DNA of 64,000 bases, taken from the NCBI GenBank assembly GCA_907163375.1, contig CAJQUW010002196.1:62001-126000 (forward strand). Direction: 5' to 3'. A model generated the notes under the pieces. It searched no databases. It was not told the origin of the DNA and saw only the letters and a program-made list of their open reading frames with translations. The DNA is from Prostheceraeus crozeri. Taxonomy: Eukaryota; Platyhelminthes; Polycladida; Euryleptidae. Position numbers and translations under genes: made by a program. Position 1 is the first letter of the stretch. The number at the start of each line of letters is the position of its first letter. This document shows positions 47,791 to 59,626 of the stretch, piece by piece.

Positions 47791-49253
47791 TTGTCATATA
47801 GCTCTTGTTCTCTGTTCAATAGCTCTTGTTATTCTGTTTTTGACAATTTTCCTCGTCTTTAAGCCAATCGATCGTCTGGTGACTGACACAAGTCCTACCG
47901 CTAGCCCAAGTACTAGCCTTGTTTTTGTGGTATGATGTACATGTATATAATACAGATGTTCGAGTATATTGACTCATTGTTTCCATTCAAACCTCCATTG
48001 CCTTCTTTATTTGTAATATAAATTCCTCTCTACTATAATGAGAGATATCCTTAGTCATTTTTATGCCTTAAATCATTGAGAAGCCTTCACAATCATGAGC
48101 AGAAGCCTTCCGACCTGTCTCATTAGAATCATCTAAGGCTGCGTACCATTATGTTAACTTCACTATTCGTTGGATATCAAATGTACACTGGATATTGGAA
48201 CATAGGCATATACCGCAATAATTGCCTCTTTACGCCTATTAGTTTTGTCGATGATATGTGCTGTATTCCAACAAGATCAAAATATTCAAAACACTTTCGA
48301 ATGAAGATAAAAAAAGAAACCTGACCTCGATCGGACCTCGACCTCGATTAAAGTTACAATCGAGGTGAAACTCCGCATTAAACAAGGACTTCAGGAAATG
48401 AAATCGACATGGGTGTAGCATATAATGTTCGTCTATGCGTGTGATGGATGTCTGAATAACCCATGGTGCAATCCACGTCTCCTACATACTTAAAATTCTA
48501 ATGATTTCAAGCAATTATATTTATGCCAGGAATAGCGCATGGAGTAGCCTACATAGTTTTAAGTGCAAAGACATAAAATTCATTAATTGTTTAACACCGA
48601 TAATCTCATGCTTTTGTTCCGATAAACGTTTTAGAAAATTGCTTGCGTATTCTCTTAGCATGTTTGCTTGTAGCCTAAATGCGATTGCTCTCCACAAATT
48701 TTATGAAATCCTTGATAAAATGTAGCATCAATAAGATAAGCGCTACGTAAGAAATTTTGTGAGATACATAGGCCTGCATGTAAGCATTTGTTGATTGATT
48801 GCATTGGCTAATATTTATGCCACATGATATTAGGTATACATGTGAAATAGCAGTTGAGAACTCTATAATACCTTCCAAATTCCATTAATGAAGCAATGAG
48901 GTGGAAAAGATAACTAATAAAGAATTATTTAAGTAGTGATCACTAGTGCATTGACTTGAGCACCATTAACAATTTTTGCATAACAGTTTTGTCAAAATAA
49001 TGACACGATCAAGTGATAAATTGCGCGATTATGAAATCAGTATTCGATTGATCGATCACAGAAAAGTTGTAGTCGAGGCCAGAATTGTCCTTAGCGCTTA
49101 TTATATTTTTGTATCGAATGAAATTTGATGACAAATGGCCTTCAATAATTTCCTATGACTATACTCTGCGATACGAAAAGCAAAGGACAAGAAGTTCCTC
49201 ATAAGCTCACTTGACACATCCAAAACTTTTCGGTGTTAGAATTCATAATGCAG

Positions 49254-49367
49254 GTGTGCCAGCACACTGGACGGGTTAAGAGGCGGCTCTGTTGGGAGGA
49301 TCCATCCTCATTCACCATCTTCATGAATAATTCTGAAGGGGAGTCACTACTCCAACATCGGAGATGA
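49254..49367 (+). CDS. candidate terminal exon, unknown gene
   Basis: After the acceptor-like AATTCATAATGCAG the plus frame reads VCQHTGRVKRRLCWEDPSSF, then TIFMNNSEGESLLQHRR and stops at TGA (49365-49367). The stretch is GC-richer than the flanks and the peptide is protein-like. AATAAA at 49559 could serve as a polyadenylation signal. The minus strand is also open (67 codons), so the strand is uncertain. No family is recognised. Confidence 0.35.
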   Translation: MCQHTGRVKRRLCWEDPSSFTIFMNNSEGESLLQHRR

Positions 49368-50881
49368 TACTCGTATGAAGATAATTGTGGGAGAGTCGGC
49401 AATCTTTATCTAACTGCAATCGGCAGTCTTTCAAAAGTTGCGAATGAGACAAGACAAAAGCTATGAGAGGAAAAACTGGCATCAAAGAATGCGGAACTTT
49501 GTTCTTAGCAAGTGCATAAAAAATTCATCAACTATAAACTTCATAACTCACATTTAAAAATAAAGCGTGAAAATTATCTCGATAGCGTTTATAATGGTGA
49601 AGATATCTTTTGAAGATAGCTCTTGGATGCTTCATCTTCATCAATCTTATTTGAAAATGATGTACTTTATGATAACAACTGTAATGATGCAAAGAATTAG
49701 AACGCAGCTTTCAGTGGTTGATCCAAAAATAACTACATTCTTATCCGAAAGATTGGTTTAAGAAGCACATTTATTTGAAGAATGCCGTATACAAATACAG
49801 TACCGGATGAATATCAAATCTATTTTATAGTCCTTTCTTATTATTTTTGTGAAAGTCCTACACGTTCTTTTTCTAACACAGTCCGGACCAACACATCGCA
49901 TGAGCAACAATTGAGCTAGGCTGGGTAATAATATGACATGTTTCGACTGATGATGCCTATCTCATTCTGCTTTTTCCCTGCAATTACAGAAAGTGCCTTC
50001 CTCATCAGTTTTATCTTTTTATTCGCTAAAATGCTCCTCGCATATACTTTGTTTGCGGTGTCATCGCCATCAATGCTCTAGCTTGTTGACTAACGACAGC
50101 CTGGATGATCTCTAAGTCCTTCACATTGTCTGACGTCAAAAAGCAGACGTCTACATCTTTTCACCAAAATGAGTACTGTTTATAATGCCTCTGGCCTACT
50201 CTATGCAACAGGCTGATTTGTTAGTGATCTTGAACCGTACATAATTCAACCAAAGCAGACGTCCATTGACTTCGAGCAATTATCGTTAATCTCAAACACA
50301 GGTGCTCATACAAACATTTTGTCCAAAAAACTTATCCAAACATCAAACAGATATCAACAGACTTATCCAAACGCTTTTCGACTCAGTCACGGTTTGCATG
50401 TATAAAAAATTCGATCAGTGAATAACAGGTGGCTCCAATCAATAAAACTACATAAATGTGAAGATGATACACCGCTTGCAATTACATGGAATCATTATAA
50501 TGCACGATTTTCTGCAAGCCATTTCTCTCACTTTTTCACCAGTTTACAGGCTGAAAACTATCATACAATGATAAGAACGGATGCTTCATCCGCCAATTGA
50601 CTTAGTTTGACAAGAAAATGTCGTCTGTATAATCATAATTTCTTAATTTCTCATTTTCCATGACACATTCTGATTTCCCATGTCCGTGGCAGACAAAGAG
50701 ATGTTGGGTTTTAATTACAAACAAGTCGAATAAAAGAAGATTCCATTTTAAAATATTTGCATGATAGTTTATAAAAAAATCCCTACCGTCTAGCGCTGTC
50801 AGATGCATCAATTCAACACAAATAAGTTCAATTAATAATAGTTTCAATTCTCGGCTATAACTTAGCGATCTTTCAAACACC

Positions 50882-51018
50882 GACTGGACGTCGGAACTAT
50901 AGGTTTACCACACCAATGTGGCTGCAAAACATGCGAAGCTGCACTATACACATGTGAATGCTATTTCACTTTCTCCGATAGTAATATCTAAGTAGGCACA
51001 CAAAGCAATTATCATATA
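50882..51018. other. short unassigned spacer before inverted repeat
   Basis: AT-rich, with no feature recognised. It borders the left arm of the perfect inverted repeat. Confidence 0.4.
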
Positions 51019-51277
51019 ATAAAGCAAAATGAATTAAGCCAAGCTGCTGATTATATTTTATTATGATTTATAAATTTTCGCCGGTATAACGGCCTAATTT
51101 TGTTCATATATCAAAAAATCTAGGACACAAATTTCAGATATCATCAAAATATGAAGATATCAAAGATATCAAAATTATCAAAAATTCAATGGCACTAAAG
51201 TATACGCACGTAACAAGATATCAGAATAATCATAATAAAATATAATCAGCAGCTTGGCTTAATTCATTTTGCTTTAT
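51019..51277. repeat. perfect 50-bp inverted repeat with 159-bp loop
   Basis: The left arm at 51019-51068 and the right arm at 51228-51277 are exact reverse complements over 50 bases (the arm begins ATAAAGCAAAATGAATTAAG and ends TTATTATGATT). The loop holds iterated GATATCAAA-like words. There is no coding capacity and no clear target duplication. Perfect arms mean a recent origin or gene conversion. It may be a foldback MITE or a local inverted duplication. Confidence 0.8.
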
Positions 51278-52247
51278 CATTTAAATTATGCTGCTTAAGA
51301 ATAATTACATTTCACTCAATTATCATATATTTCCAATGAAATTGGTCAAGAATTTTGCAAAGCAATATATTAAGGCTGTAAGCTACGGCATGATCTCATA
51401 TTTCTGTGCTGATGGATAAGTCTTAGTCTCACTTAATCTGGTAATTTTTTAGAAGCTCAGTAAGTTTCAATAAGTTTCAGAACATTGGAAGTGGATCATC
51501 GAATTACAGTAAAGATTATTTCAAGAACGATACATTGCCTTCAGTGTACAATTCAGCCGAATCGGCAATCTCCCTTCTTCTTATTTCCTTGACATCCGTA
51601 ATAAAATTATTAGGAACACATTAATTATAAGAGATCTGTAATATGTCAAACTTCATATTTTATTTTCATTGTTCATGTTCTGTGCACAATGAAAAACTTG
51701 CTCACAGCTTCGTTGTCTACTGTAGAACGTAAGTGACATTATGAAATTAATCTCTGCAATTAAGAAAAGAAATTTTCCTCTGAATGTAGTTCTTACAAGT
51801 ATCAAGAAGGCGTAATGCTGCTGACTGCACTAATTAGTTAATTCTCACAATAGCGTGATATGCACTAAACAGAATATTTATAGAAAAGTGTTTATAGAAA
51901 TCATGTCAAATTGATAAGGTGATGGGTGTTGCGCATATGTTCGATCTATGGTTAATGAAATTCTCGCATGCAGCCTTTGTAGCTATGGTGACACAGGTAA
52001 ATTCAATTAACGACTTTATTCATAAAATTTGACTAGTGTGACTAGTGTTGATGTATAATGTGTCTCGGCTGCAATTCCAAGCATATTTATGTTATAAAAA
52101 CGATCTCTGGATAGTTTTTGTGACTGCTCAATTTGTTTTACGCAGGCCTATCAAAATTCTGATACAGTTAGTTTTAATGAGAGAACAGGTTTATCGCTGA
52201 ATTTGAACACTAACTTTGGAATATTTTAATCACTTCTTATGAGAATA

Positions 52248-53470
52248 AATGAAACTACAGAATTCGCAAAGCAATTCACCACTATTAGCGAACTTGAGAC
52301 AAATTCAATTTTCATGCAAGAAAAGTATTGATTTTTGACAACACTGACATTTGGATTAAAAGAAGCAACCCAGAAATATTCGACATAACACATGTGATTT
52401 TAGACGTAGCTGAAGTGTGTTAGTTTGTTGGTTTATTTCTATATTATTTTGATATCTTAGTTGACAAATAAGTTTGGGATTAATAATATTGGACTTTACG
52501 GAGACGATGTACTGGCAGTCGTGAAGAAAGTATCAAGGTCTGAAAGCGATCGAGCAAGGAAAGGTGTAATCGGAACATTCAGGAAGCTCAACTTGATAAT
52601 CATAGTTGAATGCAATATCAAAGGAGCAGAATTTCTGGATATTCATTTCGACCGAACCACAGGAAAATTCAGACCTTGTTCAAAGCCAAGTAATACAGCA
52701 ATGTACGTGAACAGAGGCTGAAATCGTATACGAAGGATTCTAAACAATCTACCGAAAATGATTGAAAAAGTGGCTAACAGTCTTATCATCTGATAAAACT
52801 GGATTAGAAAAAGTACAGCAGCTTTATCATGATGATCTGAAATAATGTGATCATTGTAGTATATTGAAATACAAACAAACGAGCAAGAAAATAAAATAAT
52901 CGAATCCCCTTTCAGCCAAAGCGTCAAGCAAACATTGAACGAAAATTCCTACAACTTATCGATAACCATCTTCCAAGATATCACCGGTACCGAAAATTAT
53001 TTAATCGAAACATAATCAAGGTCAGCTACAGTTGTATACTGAGCATGGTCCAATTGATTAAGCAACATAACAATAGACTGACTTTAAAAGAAAACGAGGA
53101 TCAAGATTTGAGAAAATGCAGCTGCCAAAATGAGGCTGCTTGCCCAATGAATGGAGAATGCTTGCAAAAGTGTATTGCTAATGAAGCTTGGTTCACAAGT
53201 GAAAGTGAAACGAAAGCATAAAATCGGTTAAACAGATTGAATTCAAGTCACTATTCAATAATCATCAAAATCATTCTCAAATTATCAACATATGAACAAG
53301 GCAACAATGTCGAAGCACATCTGGTCCATGAAAGAAAATAGTAAATCTTTTGCAGTCTAATGGGAAATATTCGAAAAATCAAGGATGTATAAAAGTGGTA
53401 CACGATTTTGCTTATTATGTCAAACAGAAAAATATCACACACTCGGCAACGGCAACATGCTAAACTGAAG
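52248..53470 (+). mobile_element. Penelope-like element with GIY-YIG-type tail, decayed
   Basis: Collinear plus-strand blocks, in changing frames: TEFAKQFTTISELETN; RKVLIFDNTDIWIKRSNPE with FDI; the catalytic NIGLYGDDVLAVVKK; FLDIHFDRTTGKFRPCSKP with MYVN; a cysteine cluster KCSCQNEAACPMNGECL near 53,110-53,170; then FKSLFNNHQ and SKHIWSMKENSKSF with FEKSRMYKSGTRFCLLC. The last blocks match the C-terminal half of GIY-YIG endonuclease domains that follow the reverse transcriptase in many Penelope-like elements; the cysteine linker is reminiscent of Neptune-type members. The catalytic motif reads YGDD rather than the usual YRDD. The copy spans about 1.2 kb, lacks an obvious N-terminus and is broken in several places. 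Confidence 0.75.
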
Positions 53471-53479
53471 GAATAAAAT

Positions 53480-56340
53480 AATATCAACCTGCAGATATAG
53501 GACAAGGTTCCAACTTTCTTCCATCAATTAAAAATTCTATGTTGTACTATCTATGGTATTTTCTGCATAAGACTTTTCTATTATAGCCTAACCTCTATGA
53601 ATTCCCAACAGAGAAATGTCAACGTGTGACGCTTTACATAAAGAATGTATTCTTTACGCCGAAGTACTTGTCACGATTTAGAAACTTAACATTATTAATA
53701 GAACTTCGACTGTAAAACAAGGGAGAGTTGCCTTTTTACTTTGCTCGTAAGGGTCTTTCATTTTTATGAAGTGTTCTGAATAAGATATAAATTTGCTCTC
53801 TGTCAAACGTCAATAAATATTCTTTAATTATAACCTGATAACTGAGCTTTTATCATTAACTAACTATCAAGAAAAATTTTACTATCTCTCCATTGTTGGA
53901 TGTTTGATGTGAGACGTGAAAGCATGAAATTTTAGTAATCAAGCCAATGATTCTTAGTTTTTAATTTTGATTTTAATTTACATATCTTAATTAATTAGCC
54001 TTAATGAGCTTGTTAGTTATTGAGCAAGTTTATTCACAATGTTTAGTGTTTTATTAGATGTTCATAATGTTAGATTTTTCGCGATTTTTGTTTTATGTTA
54101 CAGTGCCTGCAAAGTTGCTGTAAATATATACGTGCATTTAAAGAAAAGCTCAAGAAAGAAATTACACCTACCAGTCGACATAATATATAGTTGTTGACCA
54201 TGTAAATAAATTCAATCAAAATGTGAATATCTGCATGAAACAGCTTTGAAATATTGCAAGAGACAGTTTCAGAACCCACATTATCATTATTTCCTTCACG
54301 CAGTAAGTATGTAGCTATCAAGCATTATATCGAATATATGAAGTAAGATGTATTGCACATTTAAGATGCAATAACTCGCTTGTTATAGATAGAAAAATAT
54401 GTCACTAAATATTCTTTGAAGAAGTTAATAATTTCTCCTGTTTGAGTGATGCCGTCACATATAAGCGAAAAAATCTAATTTTCATCACAAGAAATTTTCC
54501 ATAGAATAACCTCATCCGCTCCTATGTGATTCAAATCAATCAGAGAAGTTCTCAGATGAGATAGCGGCCATGGAATGAGTTTAATTGAGCTTTCCTCATC
54601 CACGAGTGGAATAAGAGCCCTTAAATTGAAGTCTCCTACGCTAAACCATGCTGAACATTGAACAGATAGTGTCCGTTATTCAGAATTATTTGTAAATGAA
54701 ATTTTTGATGATCCATATCTGCGGGAAACAAGATACAGTATACAATTTTCTTAATTATTCATAAATAACACATGTATATAATTTAATATGATTTCATTGT
54801 AATATTCGGATTTTAATTCAGATATTCGTTCTAACAGTCCCTATTTTTTGGAACTTATTTGTTTTTGATGTTCAATTAGCATTGAGTGAAACAATATGAA
54901 GATATTCTGAAACTACTTTTGAAATTTTACAACAACATAATATTTTCGGTTTCGGTTCAACACTTTTTATTTATTTGTCATTTGGATGATAATGTATAAA
55001 ACATAAGTGCTCCACCAATATGCTATACTATTTTAATAAGAGCAGAGCACCTAAATAATTGAAACCTGGAATCACTATATCATAAATTCAATGAAGAAAG
55101 TCAGTGATGCACTCAATTTCTAATGAAAAGTTAATATGCCTGATTAAAAGACAGTTGCTACTGATTAAAGAGGCAATATTTCGCTTTTATACAATGGTAG
55201 ATGCATAATCCTTTCCCTTTACATTTATCGACTTCTCTCTATATGTGACTCATTTTGATTCTACTTTCCTGAAACTGTGGCATCTTTAATAGCATATATT
55301 TTTAATGTATTTTTGATCATCATTCATGCCTTCAATCCTCAAGTCAATACATTTCTTATTCAGCTTTATAAAGACAAGTCAAAAGTTAAGTATTGACTTC
55401 AAATGGAACTTTATTAGCGCATCTGAATAAATCAATAAGTTCCTGTCAACCAGAGCCGCAGCCGTCTAAAATATCACAGTTACGGCTTGAAGTTTGAACA
55501 TGTATTTGAATTCAGTCACTTTGCGAGTAGAGTGACAATTGACAGTGTAGCTGAAAAGAATGCAAACATATCATCGCTGTAGACTTCGAAAAAACCTGCA
55601 TCTTCTCTAAATACACAGCCTACTACGATTGTTTTATCTCGATTTTAAAGGAGATCACAGACTTCCTTGAGGTTGTGTTTCACGCATAAATGTCGGACAA
55701 AAAGCTCTTGGCGAACATTCTCGCCTCAAATTTAGTGCGCTCATTATTAAAGCATGATTATGCATGATTATTTTATGTGTGCCCCATTTTCAACAAAATA
55801 CTTAGAAGATGCATTAAAATACCTAGAAGAAGTTTTAATACTTTTGAAGAGATGCATTTGATATAAAAGAATTTTGGTTCAATTTGGAAGTGTCCAGTTA
55901 TTTCACTTGATTGATGACTATTAGAGTCACCTATGAATCTGTACGTCCGCCGTACTCTACCCGGTTCCTGCTCTTATCTGGGTGCGGATTGAAGTTTTTG
56001 AAAACCTTTTCACTGTGGCCGATGTGTCTGACTAAAATACTTCTTTTTAATTATTGATATGCCTCACTCTAGAAGAATGAGATATTTGTTCTCGCCTTCG
56101 AGTAAGCGCTAAGAGCGGTCGTGGCAGGGACCAAATCAGAGACTTTAATCAGCTCCCTATAAACAGAGAAACTTTTCATGGCTCCGTCTGCGACTCATGC
56201 CTCATAAAAATATTTTAAACGGGAGCACCAGGTGAGTCATTAGTAACAATGCTTGGAATATCCTTTTATGTTATTTTCAATCCTGCTTGTGTCTATGCCT
56301 CCGGTCGGTGATGTACTCGTACATGTGTACGAAAATGTAT
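53480..56340. other. unassigned AT-rich DNA
   Basis: No gene is recognised. Near 56.1-56.22 kb a plus frame reads GRGRDQIRDFNQLPINRETF and is followed by a donor-like GTGAGTC, but no acceptor or family supports it. Confidence 0.5.
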
Positions 56341-56343
56341 TTA

Positions 56344-56440
56344 AATAATAATAATAATAATAGCCTTTATTTGTCCAACAACAATGATTCTGTAGACGTA
56401 CAATATTGACACAATTGAAATTGTATTTTAGATGTGGTTA
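56344..56440 (-). mobile_element. LINE 3' end (minus strand)
   Basis: An (AAT)n run at 56344-56362 is followed by AGCCTTTATTTG. On the minus strand this reads CAAATAAAGGCT and then (ATT)n, the layout of a CR1/Jockey-type LINE 3' end with an AATAAA signal and a trinucleotide tail. No protein block could be read with confidence upstream on the minus strand, so the length is unknown. Confidence 0.5.
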
Positions 56441-56805
56441 AATATAGTAAGTTTCAGCTAAAATTTAATCAATTTGCTGTGTTAGACAATATAATATAAC
56501 GATTTAATAAATCTATATGTGCATAGCTTGTTGGGCAATGGAATATGAACTGTATGACCTAGAGATGGTTCTACACTTGCCGCAGTACTTCTCATTTAAT
56601 CAGACAAAGCTCAGACAAATGTAATTTTGCCAAAAACCTCAATCTGCATCTCATTGGATTTGTATGTGCTTTCTTTGATCTTGTCTGACAAGAAGAGGAA
56701 TAGATAGAGTAGACCTCGCCAGATGTGCAGTTTCGTAGTAGCCATTGGGTTTACATCATTTTCCATTGGGTGTCATTTTCGTTCTTGTGTTGTGGGCCCG
56801 ACTAA

Positions 56806-56973
56806 ATGTCGAAGGTTCTTGGGTCGGAGCCGGAGCCGCCCGCAGCCGCAGTAGCTGGATCACAGCTCCGAAACCATGCTTTCAACCATCACAGCCTTCT
56901 CTTTAGTTGTGCAAATCGATTGATGAATATATCAGCTAAAATACAATTCGTTGAACCGATTTGGTTGTCCAGA
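56806..56973 (+). CDS. hypothetical 55-codon frame over a GCC-rich patch
   Basis: ATG opens MSKVLGSEPEPPAAAVAGSQ and runs to TAA. The first half overlaps a patch of iterated GGAGCC/GCAGCC words, so the open frame may be a side effect of that patch. No family is recognised. Confidence 0.2.
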
Positions 56974-57224
56974 TAACGAACATAAAAAGAAAGCTGTTCA
57001 TGACTAACAGTTCTAGGGCTGTGCACCGGCTTGTTTGCTTTCACAGGTTCTCTGGCCGATGCAGCGAAATGTGCAAGTTTCGATCAAACATAAATTTATT
57101 GCATGGTTTCAATTATAATTAATTCATTTTTCCGGTTATCTTAATCACGGCAAATATTGAAAGGAAAACATTTAAGTATGCAACATAATCAATCCAACCA
57201 GGAGTACATTATTCAATTGTACAT

Positions 57225-57513
57225 CAATTCAATTCAAACTTTTATTTTCATGTAATGAAAATGAAACCTCTGGTAATTCCCGGGACCTCAGAATTTGGAA
57301 TCCCATAGGGCGCACCCTGCTGTTGCCCCTTTTGTTGAAGTATATCTGAGCATTAGCAATCCAGGGTCTTGCGTTCCGTCCGAAAGAATCTTTTGTCATC
57401 CGGTAACACTGTAGCATCACAGAGAGAGACTGCTTGAAGCCACTGCTTGAGACTGCTGCTTGAAGCCGAGATGTTGAACTTCTTGCATTGTAATTTGTAG
57501 ATTGCAGTGACAT
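57225..57513 (-). mobile_element. retroelement 3' end with GAATTG tail
   Basis: On the minus strand a 94-codon frame ends in VSFSLHENKSLN and is followed by the terminus AATAAAAGTTTGAATTG with a second GAATTG. An AATAAA signal followed by a short (GAATT)n-type tail is common at LINE and LINE-derived SINE 3' ends. The frame itself (MSLQSTNYNARSSTSRLQ and following) is not recognised. Confidence 0.45.
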
Positions 57514-58261
57514 TGTTTAAAATCCTTTCACCTTCTTATGATGTTCTGATGTTTTCTGAGATTGTATTTTTTCATTACTTTGAAATTTCCATATTTTGAG
57601 TAATTAATGTAAATAATTTAGTCATTACTATTTTTCGCCATTTTTGTTTCATGTTTTTATCCATCAGAAGGTTAAGTATGATGAGAGTCACTTGTAATTA
57701 ACAAAGTTAAACTAAAAGAGGCCTATGTAAGTCATTTTCAAATTGCTCAACATTATTAGAAGTTTCCTGATGAAATTCGAATTGAATTCTAGAAACCATG
57801 ATGAACACTATTTAAAACATAGAGACTCTACTTTCAGGATTTTGAAGTCCTCATTCATAATCACAGGACAATCTAGAGCGCGAAGCAAACTGCATTCGGA
57901 CTTCACTTTAATAAGTACTTCAGTGTAGTTTAATAAGTACTCCAGACAAACCAGATAACAGAAGTTGATGATCTTATAAACAGACGCAAACATGCATTCA
58001 TTATGAATATCGCAAATGTCCTAATAAGGCGCATGTTTTTCAATAGACATCTCTATAGTTTGAACTTTTGTTTAAACTTCTTTCGTCGGAGAAAATTGAC
58101 GCATTTGATTGACATGAACAGAGAACAGAAGACGTAGTAACTTCGCTTTGAAAGGTTCAAGTAAAGATAAAGATGTCTTCTCTACAGAGTTTTGCAGAAA
58201 CACACCTAAAGTGTCTATTTTTTAACCCTTGATACCCCGATGATGAGTGATAAAACAAGCA

Positions 58262-58735
58262 CTATTGTATATTATAATTTAGAATAGAATAGGAATAGGA
58301 TATATTTTATTGAAGGAGAATAAACTTCAACTAAAGGCAACATTGGTTATTGATAACACTTACATGATGCCCAAAATACATACAATCATTGACCATAGAC
58401 TTTACAAAATCGGAAAGATCGAAACTTTGGAGTCTGGATAGAAACATTGATGAACTTGTTACAATATTTTCTGGTAGAGAGTTCCAAATTCTGACAACAC
58501 GGTTGCTGAAAAAGTAGACTCGACAATCCAAAATTAGCCAACGCGGGCTTTAATTTTAAGGAGTGGTCACAACTCACATATTCACAAAATTCAAAAAAAT
58601 CTTCAAAAGGGATGTCAACAAGGCGGTGTAGGCCTACTATTTTATAAGTTAAAAACAAATCTAACATAATTCTGCGATATTCTAATGATTGCATATTAAG
58701 TAATGCGAGACGCGTAGAATAACAATTGTATTACT
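58262..58735 (-). mobile_element. CR1/Jockey-like LINE, C-terminal end and 3' tail
   Basis: The minus strand reads STRLALLNMQSLEYRRIMLD, then LFLTYKIVGLHRLVDI, and, after one frame change, VYFFSNRVVRIWNSLPENIV. These are hallmark C-terminal blocks of CR1/Jockey-type LINEs: LxxL-x-SLE-x-RR, a Y-K-I helix, and FF-x-NR-V-x-x-WNSLP. The 3' end follows as CAATAAAATATATCC and a tail of CCTATT/TCTATT units. The copy is strongly 5'-truncated. It is a different family from the elements at 4.8 and 22.6 kb. Confidence 0.8.
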
Positions 58736-58794
58736 TTAGATTTTATGTTTTCCACATTCACTTTATATCTTCGTCTTAATGATCAATGAAGCAG

Positions 58795-58910
58795 GCAACT
58801 CTCCCAACCTGGCCGGGCACACACGCGCCCTGGGCGCGCACACCCACCAACCCTAGACCACATCACCGCGCGCCGCGCTACTATACGGCCAGGGGGGGGG
58901 GGGGGGGACT
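58795..58910. other. GC-rich patch with 16-G run
   Basis: About 115 bases of high G+C and CpG (CGCGCGCCGCGC and similar) end in 16 consecutive G (58892-58907). It sits just before the second copy of the dispersed repeat. The G run can form a G-quadruplex. It may be the edge of an inserted element, or a slipped homopolymer or assembly-sensitive site. Confidence 0.7.
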
Positions 58911-58934
58911 GTCAAAACACCACACTGTGCTAGA

Positions 58935-59330
58935 TATATTTAATGAACAATGAAATGAGCACACCCGACAAGCATAAAAAGCTACCATAATTATCCTCAG
59001 AGCTGAACACAAAAAAGTGGGTCAAATAAATTATGTAGATATTCAGTCGATTCCAATACCTTCCAGTCGCGTCACCCATCAACGATCTGTGCATCACTCA
59101 AGAACTTGCATCATCAGGTTTCAAATAAACTATGATCCATAAACTTATGTCCGTCATTGTGTTCGCAGGATAGTGGTAAAAAGTATGGTTCAATATAATA
59201 TCGTTCAATTTACGAATCGTAATATTTCAAACAGAAAATATGTGAGCCTGGCAATGAATCAGGCACGAAGCAAACGATAATTTTCTAAGATTTTTTTATG
59301 TATTGCTCATTGAAATGGGTGGAATAGGAA
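58935..59330 (+). repeat. dispersed repeat copy B2 (matches 10.64-11.03 kb)
   Basis: Aligns co-linearly with 10,640-11,030 over about 390 bases, sharing CAGAGCTGA, CGATTC, CCTTCCA, AACTTGCAT/AGCTTGCAT, TATGAT, CAATTTAC, AATCGTAAT and TTTTCT in order. No ends, tail or coding capacity are evident. Confidence 0.55.
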
Positions 59331-59626
59331 AGAAACATAATAAAATAAATTTCCTAGTCCAAACTTGGAAACTTAGAATTGTACTATCTGGTATTTTCTC
59401 TACTTTTCTCAACTTTAAACCTTTACCAAGCGAATCAATTGATCCGATTAAAATGGAGCTGATGCATATCGGTGCGATGCGCAGTTTACTAATTCTTCAT
59501 TACTGTCAGTCTTCAGCGATATTCAGCGAGAAGATCTCAGAGCTGGATAGACATTCATCTACACATAAGCGGATACACGGGGTGGAGGAGGCGTCCCTGT
59601 TAGTCCTAGACTGCATTGCGAATTAG
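59303..59626 (+). CDS. hypothetical 107-codon frame
   Basis: MLIEMGGIGKKHNKINFLVQ opens a frame that ends ISELDRHSSTHKRIHGVEEA and then SLLVLDCIAN. The second half is protein-like. It starts at the end of the dispersed repeat copy B2 and precedes the RTE remnant, so it may be the 5' part of that element. No domain is recognised. Confidence 0.2.
   Translation: MLIEMGGIGKKHNKINFLVQTWKLRIVLSGIFSTFLNFKPLPSESIDPIKMELMHIGAMRSLLILHYCQSSAIFSEKISELDRHSSTHKRIHGVEEASLLVLDCIAN

Noticed and set aside
56095-56235. Possible exon (RDQIRDFNQLPINRETF) followed by GTGAGTC
   Set aside because: No acceptor was found and the frame has a stop before the donor.
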